Translations under genes and position numbers: made by a program | Assembly (NCBI GenBank): GCA_947175975.1 | Contig: CAMWOX010000062.1 | Span: forward strand, 1 to 8,521 | DNA: 8,521 nt | DNA from: an uncultured Ruminococcus sp. | GTDB lineage: Bacteria > Bacillota > Clostridia > Oscillospirales > Ruminococcaceae | Reading direction: 5' to 3' | Part shown: in pieces, positions 7,007 to 8,521 of the stretch | How positions within the stretch are numbered: the first letter of the stretch is position 1 | Layout of the letters: the number at the start of each line of letters is the position of its first letter | The notes under the pieces: generated by a model | Told to the model about the DNA's origin: nothing | Databases searched by the model: none | Seen by the model: only the letters and a program-made list of their open reading frames with translations

Positions 7007-7765
7007 ATGAAAATACAGGAACTTCGGCAGTTTACCAGAGAAACTGTACAAAGAGCGCCAGGGAAAGCATGGGCAACTGCATTACTTGCGCCGGTTGTCT
7101 GGATGAGTATGAAGCTGATTCCGGATCTGTTATTTGTTTTTTCCTGGGAAAATCATATTATGACATCCAGGGAACTGTTCTTTGGCAGTAATCCATTCTG
7201 GGCGGCTTTCTTGATCTTGTGGGAGCTGTTAAGTTTCTGTATTCTGACACCTGTTACCTGTGGTGTTTGCAGCTGGTTCAGTTCTATGCTTGGATTCCGG
7301 AAAAAGCCTGTTCACGCATTCCGAGATCGGAAAATTTTCTGGCAAGGGATGCGTTTTTTTGGGACTCTGGAAATTCTGAAATTTTTTGTCGTATTCCCAT
7401 TTGTATTAGCCTGTGTTCTGACAGTGGGTGCATTCCGGAAGAGTCTGTTGCAGGAGGATGCCGGATTCTGGCTGTTTCTGGTAGTTCAGTGTCTATGCCT
7501 ATGTATCTGGACAGCAGTTTTTGCAATTCGGTTCTGGATCAGTTTGTTGGTAACGCCGCTTTTGTTTCTGGAAAACCCTCATTGTCCGGTCTGGCAGACG
7601 GTGAAATTATCTGAGAAGATCCTGAAGCGTCAATATCAGAAATTAGTCTGGATTTTTATTTCAAATTATAATTTCAGAAATATGCTCATGATGCTGGTAT
7701 TATTTTTACAGATCCGGATCAGGGAATATTTGCAGGAACAGGAAAAAATTAATTATATTAATTAA
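7007..7765 (+). CDS. Multi-pass membrane protein of unknown function
   Basis: The 252-residue product is strongly hydrophobic, with probable membrane segments near residues 21-46, 62-92, 119-142, 153-187 and a weaker one at 212-236. Between them are short basic loops (for example 97-110) and a charged C-terminus. The arrangement, with a conserved-looking SEKILKRQYQKL stretch ahead of the last segment, is reminiscent of DUF975-type membrane proteins, but I would not assign it. I prefer the ATG at 7007, 11 bases after AGGGG (6991-6995); a GTG at 6998 in the same frame would add three residues but sits only 2 bases from that site. It probably shares a transcript with the phosphatase. No clear terminator follows; an AT-only palindrome (7747-7763) overlaps the end of the gene but has no T-run. 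Confidence 0.82.
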   Translation: MKIQELRQFTRETVQRAPGKAWATALLAPVVWMSMKLIPDLLFVFSWENHIMTSRELFFGSNPFWAAFLILWELLSFCILTPVTCGVCSWFSSMLGFRKKPVHAFRDRKIFWQGMRFFGTLEILKFFVVFPFVLACVLTVGAFRKSLLQEDAGFWLFLVVQCLCLCIWTAVFAIRFWISLLVTPLLFLENPHCPVWQTVKLSEKILKRQYQKLVWIFISNYNFRNMLMMLVLFLQIRIREYLQEQEKINYIN

Positions 7766-7792
7766 ATTTACAAAAAATTTGCAGAATTGCTG

Positions 7793-7821
7793 TTGACAGA
7801 TCTTAGAAACTGTGCTATAAT
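7793..7821 (+). promoter_or_regulatory. Consensus sigma-A promoter of the S10 operon
   Basis: A perfect TTGACA (7793-7798), an ideal 17-base spacer and a perfect TATAAT (7816-7821) preceded by TGC (extended -10). The region just upstream (7743-7780) is almost pure A/T with A-tracts, as in an UP element. Transcription should start near 7828. This is the strongest promoter in the window, fitting a ribosomal protein operon, where output would then need control further downstream. Confidence 0.92.
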
Positions 7822-7827
7822 AGGGAA

Positions 7828-8138
7828 AGTCCAGAAAGTCTGGAATTAGATGATATGCGCAGAAGCGGAAGGTTGCTGGCGGTTTGTCAGGGAATTTCCG
7901 TGGAGTATGTCCGGTCGTGAACCGGACGGCAAGGAATGATGACACGGTATGTGTAGAGATAACAGGCATTTGCTGCCTGCTGCTGTCTCTGCTTTGTCCG
8001 GGATCTTGCCTTCAAGATTTCGGTTTTTTCTGTCAGCCATCTTACGATACACTCGGCTGAGTGGAATAAACCACAGTCCCCGTTCCTGACAACTGCGCCC
8101 CCATTTCTGAATAGATTGATCTTAAGGAGGCGAAAAAA
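7828..8138 (+). promoter_or_regulatory. Structured 5' leader RNA of rpsJ (putative attenuator)
   Basis: This 373-base gene-free stretch holds the promoter and then a leader of about 310 nt with several perfect hairpins. P1: TCCAGA/TCTGGA (7830-7844). P2: CGGAA/TTCCG (7866-7870, 7896-7900) enclosing CTGGC/GTCAG (7876-7890). P3: GTCCGGT/ACCGGAC (7909-7927). P4: GTAGAGA/TCTCTGC (7953-7992) enclosing CAGGCA/TGCCTG. Then comes an intrinsic terminator (7998-8029), listed separately. After it, TGTCAG/CTGACA (8031-8036, 8086-8091) encloses CACTC/GAGTG (8050-8063). No second promoter is visible between the terminator and rpsJ, so rpsJ should depend on read-through. Ribosomal-protein feedback is known for S10 operons in other bacteria, but I do not recognise this RNA. 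An independent small RNA of about 200 nt is the main alternative. Confidence 0.7.
7998..8029 (+). terminator. Intrinsic terminator inside the rpsJ leader
   Basis: CCGGGATCTTG (7998-8008) pairs with CAAGATTTCGG (8013-8023) as an uninterrupted 11-bp stem, including two G-U pairs, around the loop CCTT. Six T's follow at once (8024-8029). It lies about 200 nt after the predicted transcript start and 109 bases before the rpsJ start codon, with no gene of its own to end. Confidence 0.85.
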
Positions 8139-8453
8139 ATGGCAGTAAGCGAGAAAATCAGAATCAAGATCAAAGGCTATGAACATGCTACTGTTGATGC
8201 AGCTGCAGTCAAGATTGTAGAAGCTGCTAAGAGAAGCGGTGCAAGTGTTTCCGGTCCGATTCCGCTGCCCACTGAAAAAGAAATCGTAACGATTCTTCGT
8301 GCTGTGCATAAGTACAAAGACAGCCGTGAGCAGTTTGAACAGCGCACACACAAGCGTCTGATTGATGTCATCCGTCCGACAGACAAGACGGCTGATGCAC
8401 TCCGTAAACTGGAGCTGCCCGCAGGTGTTGACATTGTAATGGAAGTCAAGTAA
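8139..8453 (+). CDS. rpsJ: 30S ribosomal protein S10
   Basis: Component of the small ribosomal subunit head; known in bacteria also as NusE, which pairs with NusB in transcription antitermination. The 104-residue product is full length. It carries the signature SGPIPLPT at 38-45 and the conserved RTHKRLID at 69-76, with the usual C-terminal LPAGVDI. AAGGAGG (8124-8130) with an 8-base gap is a near-ideal ribosome binding site. rpsJ usually heads the S10 operon (then rplC, rplD, rplW), so rplC probably lies just beyond the window; this is inferred. It is preceded here by a membrane-protein gene rather than by the fusA-tuf genes found at this position in many bacteria. Confidence 0.98.
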   Translation: MAVSEKIRIKIKGYEHATVDAAAVKIVEAAKRSGASVSGPIPLPTEKEIVTILRAVHKYKDSREQFEQRTHKRLIDVIRPTDKTADALRKLELPAGVDIVMEVK

Positions 8454-8463
8454 TTCCTGTTTT

Positions 8464-8495
8464 CTTGATTATTTATTATTAATTAAATAATCAGG
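8464..8495. repeat. AT-rich 12-bp inverted repeat after rpsJ
   Basis: TGATTATTTA (8466-8475) and TAAATAATCA (8484-8493) are perfect complements around an 8-base loop; one T-G and one C-G pair extend the stem to 8464-8495. There is no T-run after it, so it is not a standard terminator. It may be an mRNA hairpin between rpsJ and the next gene. Confidence 0.55.
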
Positions 8496-8500
8496 TCATG

Positions 8501-8521
8501 TCGGAAAAAATTTATTTCCGA
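8501..8521. repeat. Second inverted repeat at the window edge
   Basis: TCGGAAA (8501-8507) and TTTCCGA (8515-8521) are perfect complements around a 7-base AT loop. The window ends exactly at the repeat, so whether a T-run or a ribosome binding site follows cannot be seen. Confidence 0.45.

Noticed and set aside
7747..7763. AT-only 7-bp palindrome at the end of the membrane-protein gene
   Set aside because: No T-run follows and it overlaps the last codons; it is better explained by local A/T richness.
7828..7845. GGGAAAGTCC at the start of the rpsJ leader resembling the RNase P P4 motif
   Set aside because: The matching 3' conserved element and the overall RNase P layout and length are absent; the match is short and probably chance.
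7887..8351. Open frame on the minus strand spanning the rpsJ leader and part of rpsJ
   Set aside because: It is antisense to a certain ribosomal gene and to an RNA with strong plus-strand promoter and terminator signals; no family resemblance is visible.

Overview
The window looks like a chromosomal segment of a low-to-moderate GC Firmicute, most likely a gut Clostridium such as a Ruminococcus relative. Evidence: strong AGGAGG-type ribosome binding sites, sigma-A promoters with extended -10 (TGn) elements, a lipoprotein, a VanY-type D,D-carboxypeptidase, and a Firmicute-like S10 protein. The taxon is inferred from gene content and style, not from a database match. I see no phage genes, insertion sequence, CRISPR array, tRNA or rRNA.

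Layout from left to right: (1) a terminator of an upstream gene outside the window, then metK (+). (2) A shared bidirectional terminator and, convergent to metK, a GHL10/YngK-like glycosidase lipoprotein (-). (3) Divergent from it, a membrane-anchored VanY carboxypeptidase (+). (4) A strong promoter and a 474-residue zinc-ribbon protein of unknown function (+). (5) A second bidirectional terminator and an XRE-family regulator (-). (6) Divergent from the regulator, a histidine phosphatase (+) and a multi-pass membrane protein (+), probably one unit. (7) A consensus promoter, a leader of about 310 nt with an internal intrinsic terminator, and rpsJ (ribosomal protein S10), which probably opens the S10 ribosomal operon. 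The window ends 68 bases after rpsJ.

Most genes are ordinary housekeeping or envelope genes in small independent units separated by clear promoters and terminators. The lipoprotein and VanY are both envelope-facing and may act on cell wall or surface glycan, but nothing shows that they work together.

The most interesting element is the rpsJ leader. A perfect TTGACA-N17-TATAAT promoter drives an RNA with several hairpins, and an 11-bp hairpin plus six T's sits about 110 bases before rpsJ. A sequence that can pair upstream in a local hairpin can alternatively pair with the terminator's own 5' arm. This is the arrangement expected of transcription attenuation, and I do not recognise it as a described leader family. 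The second candidate is the orphan zinc-ribbon protein with repeated YDxxGN-type units. Neither amounts to a proven new system.
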